DNA of 64,000 bases, taken from the NCBI RefSeq assembly GCF_050908995.1, contig NC_135122.1, positions 14,920,501-14,984,500 of the forward strand, read 5' to 3'. Position numbers and translations under genes: made by a program. Source of the stretch: Andrena cerasifolii (lineage: Eukaryota > Arthropoda > Insecta > Hymenoptera > Andrenidae). The notes below the pieces were generated by a model. It did no database searches. It was given only the letters and a program-made list of their open reading frames with translations, and had not been told where the DNA came from. This document shows positions 39,701-51,454 of the stretch, one piece after another (position 1 is the stretch's first letter; the number at the start of each line of letters is the position of its first letter).

Positions 39701-42700
39701 GTAGCACCCTTTCTTATTTCTTTTCGTTAAATTCCTTTCTATTCGCTCAGTCACTTTACTTTCTGTTTACAGTCGGACGTATGGGCATTTGGAATCTTAC
39801 TGTGGGAAATAGCAACCTACGGGATGTCTCCGTACCCGGGCGTCGATTTGACGGATGTCTATCACATGTTGGAGAAAGGCTATAGAATGGAGTGCCCTCC
39901 GGGATGTCCACCAAAAGTGTACGAACTGATGCGACAATGCTGGCAGTGGGCTGCCTCTGACCGGCCTACGTTCAAGGAGATTCACCACTCTCTTGAAAAT
40001 ATGTTCCAGGAATCCAGTATTACCGAAGGTAAAGTGATCTTTCAATTTCGATGCAAGTTCTCGTTGCTTTTGATTAAATTATCACGTGCCTTTGAGTGAC
40101 GTACAGATTATTTTCTTTATCTTTGTCTGAAATCTGTTACAGAAGTCGAAAAACAGCTGCAAGGTGGAGGGGAAATCCCTTTACTCTCGTACAAAAAGTC
40201 TCAAACTGGTAGTACTGGAAATATCCACGGGCTTGTTCTTGTCTCCGAGCCATTACCTTCTTCAGGTACACATGTAGGGAATTTGTAGGATATTATTTTT
40301 TTTGTATATAATTATTTGTCGATTATCATATCACATGCTAGCCCTCCTTTCAATTAATTCGATCTCTGACAATGAAAGTAACACTTTGATTACTTTGCCA
40401 TAGATACTACCAGCTCTGTAACAAAATTGAGCACGTTCACAGGTGGTTTGTCGAGTAAGAACAATAGTAGCATCGTGCAAATGAGGCGCTCCACGAATAA
40501 GAAGGGGAAACAAGCTCCAGCGCCTCCAAAGAGGACAAGGTATGACTCCCCTTATCTTCGGTGCGATGAAGCCTCGATCATTACATCTATTCAAGTCCCT
40601 TAGTAAGTCAGTGTTGTATCTTTATACATTTTTCCTATGATCGAGGTTTCGATTGATCAGAGCACCGACTAATGTTGATGATATGGTGATACGATAACAT
40701 AACGATTGGGTAACAGCCTGCTGTCGTCGTGCAGTTCGTTCCGCGACTCTGCGTACCAAGAGCAGGATACACAAAATACCGAAATGAACACCATGACTCT
40801 CGACGATGCCACGGATCTAAATGGTATTGATAAGATTCTCGAAGGTATCTCCAATCTACTTTAATCGAGCGTACTGATACGTGCACGTACTGCTTCAGTT
40901 TCCTACCGTAAGCTCTGTATCCAGATTGTTTTGCTCGATTGATTTGCATCTGAATATTTCTCCTTATAAAATTGCTCTGCCAATTATAAAGATCATAAGG
41001 ACGAATTGATTTTACTATTCTCTGCCTCTTGTCTTCTTACTAATTTATGTTGATTAAATCGATAAGTGTATTCACGAAAGTTAAGAACGGAACACGGAAG
41101 ATCACTTTTGATTTTCAAGAGGTATTGTTTGTATTTCGTTATTCGAGCTTACGGAGCTTGTTCGCTCTCAGCGAAAGGACTCTAAGCAGAAAGAGAATAT
41201 GTACCGGTACGGTTTGTTGTTAAATGGGAACTCAGGTATTGCGCGAGATCTCGCGACGATGGCTCAACGAACGATTGCTGCAGGAGGCTGCGAAATCGAG
41301 GAAGACGGAGAGGGTTCTCAGGGTACGGCAGAACCGAACTTCATCCCCCCACCGTCAACGTCTCCGGAACCCATAACTGGACTAGCCTGTCCTCAAAAAC
41401 AGATCAAACCAAGACCTTACCCGTCGAAAGAACCATTGCCGCAAAAGGTACTTCTCTAAAACAAACTTCAAACAAATGTTCTTCGAGCTCTATACGACAT
41501 GCCACGAAATTCCACTGTTTCCAGCTGGTACAAGTTGGTGCATTAGAGGTGCAGAACGTGAAAAGAGCCATTAATCGTTATGGCACGCTACCAAAAGGTG
41601 CTAGGATCGGCGCGTACCTCGAGTCTCTTCGTCAAAGTGGCATGCCATCGAATCAAGATTCTACGTCGGTGACATCTGCCATGACGCCCAGCCCAATGGA
41701 TCAGCATGAAGCTTCTCTGGATGGTTCACAGCACAGATCGCTCTCTCCTCGTCAAAGTAACTTGCGAAACCAGCCCCAAATGACCCGCAGCAATTCTTCA
41801 AGTGGCGTTGTCAATACTTATCAGCCCCCGAATTCTCCCCGTGGCCGAGTAGTTGCCGTCAGAAAGAGCAACCAGTCCGACGGTGTAGGGCTAAGAACTT
41901 TTCGAGTTTCGAGTAATTCGAACTTTCGCACTGCGAGCCCCTCGAGATCCGTTCAACCGTCTTTAGCCGATTTGGAATTTCCTCCGCCGCCCGCAGATCT
42001 GCCCCCGCCTCCGGACGAAACTTTCCCCAGCCAGGAGCAGGCTGATCTCCCACCTCCTATTTCTTGCGCAGAGCTTAGCCAAATGAGAAATTCTCCTCTT
42101 TCTATGAGAAAAGCGAAGAGCACGGATTGGCGCACGAAAGAGGAGGAGATCGAGCAACAGGAGGACAGAAACGACGTTAGTAACGCGGAACCTTCTGTTA
42201 AAGAAGCCAGCTCGAGATTTGGAGTAAATCTGAGACGCAGAGAAATTCAAGACAGCATTTGTAGGAACTCTGAAAGCAAAAGAACTGGCTTCAAGGCCAG
42301 AATAGAAACAATCGAGCCGGCAGCACCGCCAGAGGAGGCGCCACCCCCTCCCCCGCCGCCTCCTCCGCCGATTTCTACGTGTTCGCCCCCGGATAGCTTC
42401 GACCGTAAACCTGGCATGAAGGAAATGTTGGAACTCAAGCTGATTAATGAGATTAAACAGGGTTCGGAGACGAAGCACGGCGGGACTACGAAGAAGAACG
42501 GAGGAGTCACCAGTAGTACTCCATCCGCACCTCTCGATCCAGCGTCGCAGCTGCTTTCCGAACTCTGTGCCAGCTTTAATATGGATTCTGGACAAAGGTA
42601 GTTGAAGCTCAAAAGTTTGTTTCTGTTAGAATCTATTCTAGTTTTTGACGTGTTACATTTTTCTGCCCGCACTAGACACACCCAAAATGAATACGCCGTG

Positions 42701-43769
42701 TCAACGTTAAAAAGCAACGAAGTAGCTCAAGATCAACAGCCGCAGCAACAAATTCATAATGCTCACAAGGACTCGTCGATGCCCTCTCCAGTGACAGAGT
42801 CCATCCTCTCCAGCGGAAACGTCGGGTTTAAGTTGAAGAGGGTGGACAAGCGGAATAATCCGCAGAAGGAAGAGGCGACCGACGGTCAAATAATCGATTT
42901 CAAGGCCAGACTGCGAAAAGTGGAGAACGCGGATAAGGAGAAGCCCCCGGAGGAAAGAAGTAATGTTGCCGAGCAGTCGTCTGAATCGGAAGAGCAACAG
43001 GACGACAAGCGTAGAAGTACCGGCAGTATCAGTAGCTTGAAAAAACTTTGGGAGAACAAGGAATCTTGCGACAGTCAGCCGCACAGCCCGAAGCTCAGTG
43101 TTCGTGGAAGCGGTGGTAAGCAAGAGGCCCTCGATCAAACCGAGGACTCGCCAGAGGATCACAGTGGAGCCTCGACCCGTAGCCAGAGGTACGCAATATT
43201 AAATTAACGTCACTATGATAATATTCCAACTTTTTCATAAATCCGTATTCACTCATAGCTCTGGTAGCAAAAACGACGTTAGACTGTGGCCTCCGCCTGA
43301 GCCGGAGAAACCCGCCGTTCCAGCGAAACCGCTGAAACCTCTTTGTTCATCAACGAAACACTTTTGCTCCTCGATCTATGCAACACCGAATTGCACCAAG
43401 TCTCAGCATACCGAGGATGATCTAAGTAAGCAAAGCACAGATTCGAGGACCGCGAAGCAGGCCGTGTTGGAGCTTTCAACGTTGATCGAGAGCAGCGTCT
43501 TGAATCTGAAAAGTAACTCGACGATAATAATGAGCAGCTGGCTCCAGCTCTCTGACAAGGTAGGACTCTTGCACGGGATGTGTGCGAACCTTGCGGACAG
43601 CGGCATCGCGCCACACGCGCGCTTTCAATTCCGCGAACTTCTCGCAAGGTTAGAGCTTCAGGCACGGCAACTACGTGCGGCAGGCACTCGTAATGTCACA
43701 GAGAATACAAGACTTCTCACTGACCTCCAGAACACGATAAAAGATGTCGTGAACGCAGTGCAAAGATAA
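36728..43769 (+). CDS. Abl: Abl non-receptor tyrosine kinase
   Basis: Sixteen exons: 36728-36854, 37639-37792, 37958-38067, 38156-38454, 38556-38697, 38784-38914, 39049-39311, 39515-39686, 39773-40028, 40143-40265, 40404-40539, 40717-40844, 41236-41447, 41525-42597, 42676-43188 and 43259-43769; 1,449 residues, phases closing. The N-terminus MGAQQTKER has Gly2 for myristoylation. SH3 spans about 109-170 (ALYDFQAGG), SH2 about 174-265 (FLVRES, Arg199), and the kinase about 285-535: P-loop GGGQYGDVY, Lys318, alphaC Glu333, gatekeeper Thr362 (FYIITEFM), HRDLAARN (408-415), DFG (428-430), activation-loop Tyr440, APEGLAY. The long disordered tail carries PxxP and polyproline ligands and ends in an F-actin-binding helical domain (about the last 110 residues). 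Abl controls actin during axon guidance and epithelial morphogenesis, opposing Enabled in Drosophila. All catalytic residues are present, so the kinase should be active. The small exons after the kinase could be alternatively used. Confidence 0.97.
41975..42019 (+). other. Abl: Tandem EVH1-ligand motifs inside Abl
   Basis: The codons at 41975-42019 encode EFPPPPAD followed directly by LPPPPDE (about residues 902-916). The pattern acidic-(F/L)PPPP-x-acidic is the classic ligand of Ena/VASP EVH1 domains. A further run of ten prolines follows at about 42,346-42,375. Confidence 0.6.
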
Positions 43770-44885
43770 ACCAGGGAGATTGGCATCGTCTTCACCCTTG
43801 TTCTCGTCCTCGTTTTCGTCTGGCACAGTTAGCAATGCACGTGCTCCCCCCACACACGGTTGGAAATATTTTTGGACTTGTTTAAAGACCTCTCGTTTTC
43901 TTCCTTTTTGTGCTGTGTATTAAACACCCTCCATGTTTTTTGTCTCATCTTCTTTTCTTTTTGAGATTAGTTTGAAATAGTTCCCTCCTGTCGGACTTTT
44001 TAAAAGTTCTTTTGTAACGCTTCCCCTGGTGATGACTCTTGTTTGGAGTCGGAATTTCGCTCTTGGAACGGGCACAAGAAGCCGAGAATGCTTAAGAACA
44101 AGGCCTCTAGCCGAACACGGCCTCAATTAATATCGGTTTGATGGAAAAGTAATAAGAAAAAGATCTAGAAATACAAGACTAAATTAACGAAGAATGTATT
44201 CTGTTTTCCATCGATACATTTCTCACTGTAGACTGCGATTAGCCATTTCCGTTCGAGTTTACAGATATTGTTATAGTAAAAAAAAAAGAAGTGTTATTCT
44301 TTTAACGCGAAGGAAGAGCACATATTTTTTATCGATTGTGTTTTGCAAAATGAATGGTAATTTTGAAGAGTAACGCGAGTCTAGGAGTACGACGAGTAAA
44401 ATAAGGATCAAACGTACTGGTTCCTTAATTTTTTTTAAAAAATAGTAAAATAGTTTTAAACTCATAGAAAAAAAGGACGAGTAATCGCAGTTCATCAAAA
44501 AGTAAAAAAAGTAAGATATACATATATACATATGAATGCAACAAGAAAATACTTTTTGTATCCTGAACACTTGGCTTTTCAAATGAAATATTACTTTTAC
44601 GTCGATCCAATATTTAGCCTGCATAAATGAAGCTCTACGCGAATTATACACTCGTCCGCTATACGATAAATGTGGTGATTATAGTTGTCGAGTAAAAACG
44701 TCTCGGTGTTCTTTCATCGAACTTTCTTGCGCCGTGCTTCGTAATATCGTACGCAGAGTCTTAGGCTAGATTATACATCGTAAGTGCGAAACTTTTAAGC
44801 GAGTAAGGCATTTTAATGCGCGAGAGGATGTAACAATTTTTGTATTTGTATAGAGTAAGTCGAATAACAGGTATGCTTAACAGTA
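43770..44885 (+). other. Probable Abl 3' UTR and downstream DNA
   Basis: AT-rich sequence after the Abl stop with no further exon. No canonical AATAAA is close to the stop, so the 3' end cannot be placed from sequence alone. Confidence 0.4.
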
Positions 44886-45721
44886 CAGTGAAACCTCGAT
44901 CATGCAAGTTAATCAGAAAGACACCGCTATAGTTGGTCGACTTTTCGATTACTCAAACACGCTTTTTAATTATTTCTTTCTCATCGAGTATATTTCATTC
45001 CCTATCGCTTTTACATTGTACTCCAAAAATAATGTATAGGGTAAACCAACCAGTAATTGACCGCATACCAGTGAATGACCATTAGGCAAAGAAATGTCAA
45101 TTATAAATTTAAACATTATTATATGTTTATAAATGGAGTGTAGTTGCACTTTTAATATCCTATATTTTTAGTTATGCGTATTAAGCGAACATTAATAAGT
45201 ATAATTCTTATTAAAAGTATGCGGTCATTTACTGGGCTTCTACACTTTTGCATTTTATAACTTTTTTTTTAAATTACGATAAGAATAAGTAATTATTTTT
45301 ATAGAAATTTCAAGAAAAATAAATTTAAATGCAATTTCAACAGTTGTTTTGTTGTTATACATAAATATATTCAAGTATTAATCTCAAAGGTCCATAGATT
45401 CAACAATTCGGTCATTCACTGGTTGGTTTACCCTACATTGAGCGCGCAATTGTTCAATGCGCGCAAGAGATTTCATCGGTGTCCTTTGTCCTGGCACTTT
45501 TTATATTTTCCCCATGACGCGGTAACTATACTAAGCATGCGTGATTTTGAATTCTGCTTCGGCACATTGGAAATTATCAGAGTTCGAAAGTTAATACTCG
45601 TCGGTTTAGAATAAGAATGATTATAATAGTATGGGACTTGAATAATCGAAAACTCGATCAGACGTTGGGATAATCAAAAATCGAATTTATTATACGATCG
45701 AACAACGTCGAAGTTCTGCTG
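44886..45721. mobile_element. Pogo/Tigger-like MITE, interrupted by a nested element
   Basis: The left end CAGTGAAACCTCGATCATGC and the right end (reverse complement CAGCAGAACTTCGACGTTG) resemble the CAGTxxAACCTCGATTAT termini of pogo/Tigger elements. Both are flanked by TA (44884-44885 and 45722-45723). Further inward, both arms carry CGATTA-type motifs. No transposase frame remains. A second element sits inside at 45,039-45,433. Confidence 0.6.
45039..45433. mobile_element. Nested MITE with GGGTAAACCAACCAGT ends
   Basis: The ends GGGTAAACCAACCAGT at 45039 and ACTGGTTGGTTTACCC ending at 45433 are perfect inverse copies, and the match continues with interruptions into a TGAATGACC-like motif. 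Both ends are flanked by TA. The interior carries a further subterminal copy (GCGGTCATTTACTGGG, near 45,220). No coding capacity. It inserted into the older pogo-like element. Confidence 0.7.
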
Positions 45722-47322
45722 TACATTCATGTAAATCGGCGGATGTAATTAATTAAATTCACAAGCGTTTTGTTTTATCTACGCGATCACGCAGACGTTC
45801 TTCCAGAAAGCGCTGATAGAAAAGGGGACTCCGGATACTTCTTGAAGAACTTGGAAAAGAAGGGGACAAAAACTTGCTCATTTTATATAGACTTTAAATT
45901 TTATCCTTCTTTTATACTGTAATTGCATTTTAATGCAAATTGAAGTAACCGAATTCGAGTTGTGTTTAGCATTTTAAAGACGAACAGTTCGTTTTTTAAC
46001 TTAGTTTTTAATTCATTAAACTTCGACTGAATGTAACGATATAACAGCATTCCTATTGACACAAAAAATATTTGAACATACTAAACTTAGTTAAATATAT
46101 GTACTTAATATTAAGATCAGCCTGCATTTAAAACTACTAGCTAAGAACTCTAGTTATGCACTTATTTAATAGTCTTCCGCGGAGGGTCTCCGGAGTCTTA
46201 AAGGTTCTTTTTTTCATTCAGCCACGTAAAAGTAAGAAATACGCAACGAGAATGAGAACGCAACTCGATTTGCCAGTCAAACCAATTTTCCTCGTAACAC
46301 TGCCTACGTTATGGCTACTAGAATGCATCGATCGACAACGCAACTTACGCGAACCAGAATTTCTCTCATTTCGGTCCAGTAACTCAATTTTTTTTGCATC
46401 GTTTGTACCTGTGATACACCGATCGACTTATCTTTTATCTTCAAAGAGAACAAAAAGAGAAAGAGAGGGAGAGAGAGGGAAAGAAAGGCATGAGCGATCG
46501 TACGAACGAATCTTAGCGAGACAAAGAGTCCTAAGTGTATGCATCTTTTTACTGGAATTTTAATCGATACTCTTGTTTGGTAAGTCGAAGTATTCAGCGA
46601 AGTATTACCTGTAAATACGTAATCGTTTTCAAGAAGTCACATGTAACATCGTAGATTAAAATTCGTACGTAACACTCTAGGAGATCATAGGCTAATTTTT
46701 TTTAAAACTATTTCCGATTCTTATCGAATCAAGGATCATGTATTACAAAGACTGTGTTTTATCTATTATAGGCAGATAGCTGGTTTGTGTTAAAAAAAGA
46801 TATGTCATATTTAATTATAAAATTTTATTCGATTAATCATTTTAGATCTTAATAATATTTATAAGCATAAAGTAGAATACAGTTAACATGAACGAGAAAC
46901 GTTACGTGTGATTTCTTAAAAATTCAAGTGCTTATAGGCAATATTTATAGGATTTATTAAGAAATACGGCAAACTATAGATAGATGTTTCATTAAAAAAA
47001 AAAAAGGTGTGCACTTAGAACTTCTCAGAATCTTATTAATCATTGGATGTTTAAGTTGATGAGCCATCAAAGGATATGAATCGATGTTTTATACGATATG
47101 TATCATAGTAACGTTTATGTCTAAGTATTTATATCTATATTTATTTTTAGTTCTTTCTCGTGTAAAGTTATTCCTAAATGATCGACCAACGTACTGATTC
47201 ACTAATATGAAAATTTTAATATCGCTTTATACATTGATATAAGACCGACGATAGAAATAAAAAGGAATATTGAATCAAAGAGTTCTTTGAACACTTTGAA
47301 AATTAAATTCTTATTTTATATT
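45722..47322. other. Spacer between Abl and Nxt1 without a supported gene
   Basis: Contains a purine tract of GA-rich simple sequence at about 46,445-46,490. A 135-codon frame over that tract has no domain and no splice partners. Otherwise AT-rich with nothing recognised. Confidence 0.5.
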
Positions 47323-48159
47323 CTAATTCACATTCTCTAGTATTTCTTGTATTCTAAAACAGTCGCTTACAATCTTCCATTTATCTCCCATCGCTGTGAT
47401 TAGGAAGCTTTGGTTGAATTGCTTCGATGTTTTATCATCATATTTAACTTGCCCTCCGACTTTCACAAGGAATGTCAATTGATTCGCCACCTCCGGACCT
47501 ATTAACGTGCATAAGATTACAAAATTTTGTCCGACACGCAATATAGATCAGTGTACATATACATATAGTTTTCTAAATTAGAAAACATTTCCTTCGGAGT
47601 AACACGAATATTATGCTAATATAATCGCGATGTACAAGTTCGAAAATCATTACAAACAATCGTAAGAAATTCGTTACCCGTTATTGGTTGAGCATCCAAA
47701 GTGAAAACAGAATGATCGGAAAGGGGCAGGTCTGTCCAGAATTTTTGTATATTATCTTTGCCTTCGATACCATTTCCGTTCCAAATTAAAGTTGCAGTAT
47801 CCAGGTATAATCTTGACATGAGCTAAAAATAAATTTATATTATTTATCATTCTTAATCGCTTCGTTCTATTCATGATTCGATTAGACTTTTATTTGCTTG
47901 TCTATATACTAACGAATAATATATCTTCTATGTACATAATTATTAGTTTACTTATTTAGAATAATTTCGAGTACAATTCAAATCACTCACATATCTGCGT
48001 TTGTCCAAAGTCTCGTAATAAAGCTTTGTAAATTCTTCAGCCGTTCTGCAGGCTTGATCGATCTTTGCCTTCAAATCCTGTGGAACAGTGAATAATGATT
48101 ACGGCGAAAAATTCGATTCCTGCTAGAAACTATAATAGTCTTTAAAATACCTGTTCCAT
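47323..48159 (-). CDS. Nxt1: NTF2-related export protein Nxt1 (p15)
   Basis: Four minus-strand exons: 48159-48151, 48077-47991, 47822-47678 and 47498-47323; 138 residues. The first coding exon is only nine bases (MEQ). The protein reads as one NTF2-like fold: DQACRTAEEFTKLYYETLDK helix, SRLYLDTATLIWNGNGIEG, then QFNQSFLIT and WKIVSDCFRIQE at the end, parallel to human NXT1 throughout. Nxt1 forms a heterodimer with NXF1/Tap and drives bulk mRNA export through nuclear pores (family knowledge). The gene diverges from POLR2M, with 1.9 kb between start codons. The length equals the family norm, so the model should be complete. Confidence 0.93.
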
Positions 48160-50093
48160 TTTTTATATCTGTCCATTAAACCAGTTGTAAAGACACTCGA
48201 TCTTTTCTCTGCTTCCGAGTTATATGAAACATAAACATAACCTGTAATTCTATAAAGTGAAGAAAATTTTTCCGATGGCAATAAAAGAAATAGTAATGAT
48301 TATTGACAAATTTCTTCTTAGACTTAATAATTTATGTATTTCAAATTGTCACAAATTAATTGAATAAAATACACAAATTCTTTCTTTAGTCTATCGACAA
48401 TAGAGCAGTAACATGCATTTTTCACTACTTAAAAGGTAACGCCTGTTGTTATTAATTTACGATGTCTAATCAATAAGATATCTCCAAATTACTAATTCTT
48501 TGGCTGACACAGAGAAATCGAAATACATACCGTCTTCAGCTTGGCAGGTAAGATATCATTCATTTATGTTAGCACGCGCCTTTATACATTCGCTGCCAAA
48601 GGGGCAAGTACTGTTCGCAACAATGACATGCTATCTAATTATATGCTTAAGTTTCGAAATTTTATAATTAATCGAGCGTAATTTCAAATTCTAAAGACGT
48701 TTAGTGTGCAAATCATTATATGAACGGTATATTTTGTTATGCAGTTACATTAAGCAGATCTAACAGTTGCTTTATTCATTTACCTACATTTCAAGGATTT
48801 ATGTCTTTTTCATAGATATTGCAAAGTTCGCGAAGAATATTATTAATTTATTCTTTTCAAAAGAGTATTAAAAATTAAAAACTTGTTCAATTATGATCAC
48901 AAAACCTGTAAGCACCTAGCGGCAAAGTTACGAACTAAAGTATCCCACACGTTCTGATCAGAAAATTCGTTCATGTTATCAGGACCACAGGAACGCGGGG
49001 AGGTGCTTCGATACAGGCGGTGTGTGAGAGAGATAGAGGATATGTGCGACAAGGATAGCAATGTACCGCCATTAGAAGGACAGTACACAATCATAGGAAA
49101 TTAACGACAATCTCACTTTCTGCAGAACAATTCATGCACTTTTGCAGCTACAGACCCCTGGCTACTTGCCAAACCAATATTTGTAATCTACTTGGTTGCA
49201 GTTAATTAGTTGTTAATGCTTCTTCAGCACAGTCGCAACACGTCTGCTTTTAGTTAACGATGTCTTTAGTTACAATTAGGTTTTTCAATAAACTATGGGT
49301 TTCTGGAGGATAATTTATATTATATAATAGACCCTTGATTACTTTCCTATAGAACATTTACAATTATTTTCTTTCAATAGGCTAATTTTCTTTGTCCGTA
49401 GTATCAATATTCATAGCACGTGTATGGTAATTTATTAGATTTGATTCGAATACATAAATCTTTAGCGGTAACTGCATTTAAACGTCGTGTAACATTGTTC
49501 CGTATGTCCGAATGGGAGCAGAAATTCTGCCAAAGTGATAGGATCGCAGGACGTTGACGGAGGTCGCTCGTGGAGCTACTGCGAGTGAGAAGTTTATGTA
49601 AGCCTAATACTTTCTGGCTCCTGGTAACAGGAGAGCACGATGTGAAAATTAAAGTGAGAGAGTACGCTATTTAGAAAAGGACAGAGATACTCGGAACAGC
49701 TGATTTCTTTGCCTCACAGGTGTCGCTTAAGTAGACTCGTTCGTTTTGTTATTATATAGATGGAAGGATATAAATGTTTGAAACGCTTTTGCGAACAATA
49801 AATAAATATCTCCGTTGCTGAATAGGATTGCGTAACGAGCATAACGACACAAAATGTAAATTAGCAGCGTACGTAATTTACGTAGGACATACAAACAATC
49901 ATAAATATTTCTGCTAGTTTCGGGAATATAATCTGTACGAAGGTAAATGTTTTAACTAACTTATTTCTACATTGATAATACATTAGACAATTCTCATCTC
50001 TGTGTTTATGTGATAATGGATTATATCTTAACCTTCTTCTCACAGATTTCTTTCGAAAAATCTTAAATTTTGAAATTTGACAAACAATAACAA
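48160..50093. other. Divergent spacer between Nxt1 and POLR2M
   Basis: No supported coding sequence. A 65-codon minus-strand frame at 48,897-49,094 lacks any motif. The promoters of the two flanking genes should lie here. Confidence 0.45.
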
Positions 50094-51234
50094 ATGTACC
50101 AAAAGCAAGTAATCAATAAAATCCCTGGTGATTTACCTGCGCCTTCCAGAAAAGAGCATCAAGGATACATCGATGATTTGGAGAAGAAACAGAAATTTGA
50201 ATTAAAGGAATTATTAGAAAGACAAAATAAGATTCTTGCCAATAAGTAGGTGAGGTCTAAGGCATCCGTTTTACTGTTAAACCAATTGTTTCTAACGGGT
50301 ATCTTTTTTTTTCAGAAATTTTGTGTCGAAGCTCCCAGACAAGGGTGAAAAGATTAAAGCACTGCGCGATAAAATAGAAGAAGTATTGGAGCATAGAGAT
50401 GCGGTTGAGCAGGCAGCTAATCTTTTGTCAAGATTAAATCTGGCCTCTGAGGGTAAAGTTGCTATGAACAAGTTAGAATGGACAGGCAAATATAACGAGG
50501 CGAACAGAACAGTAAAAGTTGTCGAACTTGATAGCGATGATGAAGAAGATCCCTTGAAAATATTGGCGCAAGTTAGTGCCATGTTACGAGTTTTTTTTCC
50601 GTTAATTTACACGATTTACATTTACTAATCATATATTTCGTGCTACTAGCCTACAGGCTGTGGTGTCCACAAGAAGAAGATAATACATCTACCAGGCGAA
50701 GAAAGTTTAATTAAATCAGAGGACCTAGCGGAAATAGAATCATTTAAAGTGGAAGAGTCCACGGATATCGAGCACATTAAGTATATTGTCCATAAAGTAG
50801 AAAAACCTCCAGATGAAAAAGACAAGAAGAGAGAACCATTCAAACCGTATAAAACAACCAAATCTAATGTGCACGACCCAGAAAAGGAGAAGCACAGAAA
50901 GCAAAATCAAAATTGGGAAGTTACAGCAGCTACACCTCCGCTTATAGTTCATGGCGCAGCGAAGGTGATAAACTTGAATGAATCTCTTAAACTACAAAAG
51001 GATCAAGCCGAGAAGCTTCAGGAGATACAGGCTAAGCACGCGACGGAGAGATTAGCTGAACAACTCGGTCTACATATCGTTGGCCCTTCGCTAGAGAACA
51101 TGAGTGGTTACCGTTTACCAGAGGAGAAAGACTCTAGTTCATCTTCTACTTCTGAAGGCGAAGAAGAAAATGAAATACACGATGAAGAAGATAACGATAA
51201 AGCAGGAACGGTTGTTTTTACTGTACATACATAG
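50094..51234 (+). CDS. POLR2M: RNA polymerase II subunit M / Gdown1 (POLR2M, GRINL1A)
   Basis: Three exons: 50094-50245, 50316-50571 and 50650-51234; 330 residues, phases closing. The diagnostic block is NFVSKLPDKGEKIKALRDKI (residues about 52-71), preceded by a helix ELKELLERQNKIL; human Gdown1 has the same arrangement (LLRNEKFICKLPDKG). The middle is basic and disordered, and the tail is Ser/Glu/Asp-rich. Gdown1 binds RNA polymerase II, competes with TFIIF and makes polymerase dependent on Mediator (family knowledge). The start ATG is the first in frame after a stop. The gene converges with RpL13A. Identification rests mainly on the KLPDKG block and general architecture. Confidence 0.85.
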
Positions 51235-51301
51235 TACAGAATATTAATTAAATCTGTCTTGTGATACATACACGTAAGAATATTGTGTAAATATATTTAT
51301 A

Positions 51302-51307
51302 AATAAA
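51302..51307 (+). terminator. Poly(A) signal of POLR2M
   Basis: AATAAA about 70 nt after the POLR2M stop codon. Confidence 0.6.
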
Positions 51308-51430
51308 ACTGATGTTTCTAAGAAATTAAAAAGCAGCACTTCAATGCGCCAATACTTCGCAAACCCACTCAATTCCCATCACAGTCGTAATAATTCAAGG
51401 TGCAATAACAACTCGAAGTGTTTATGGAAC

Positions 51431-51436
51431 TTTATT
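51431..51436 (-). terminator. Poly(A) signal of RpL13A
   Basis: Plus-strand TTTATT reads AATAAA on the minus strand, about 19 nt after the RpL13A stop, giving a very short 3' UTR as usual for ribosomal protein genes. Confidence 0.6.
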
Positions 51437-51454
51437 ATTTTTACAATTTTTATA

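Noticed and set aside
41963..42717. Long minus-strand frames across Abl exon 14
   Set aside because: Shadows of a GC-rich, proline-coding exon; no motif or splice sites of their own.
46156..46563. 135-codon plus-strand frame
   Set aside because: No domain, no splice context, and its second half covers a GA-rich simple-sequence tract.
48897..49094. 65-codon minus-strand frame upstream of Nxt1
   Set aside because: It has no domain and no in-phase donor joining it to Nxt1, whose model is already complete.
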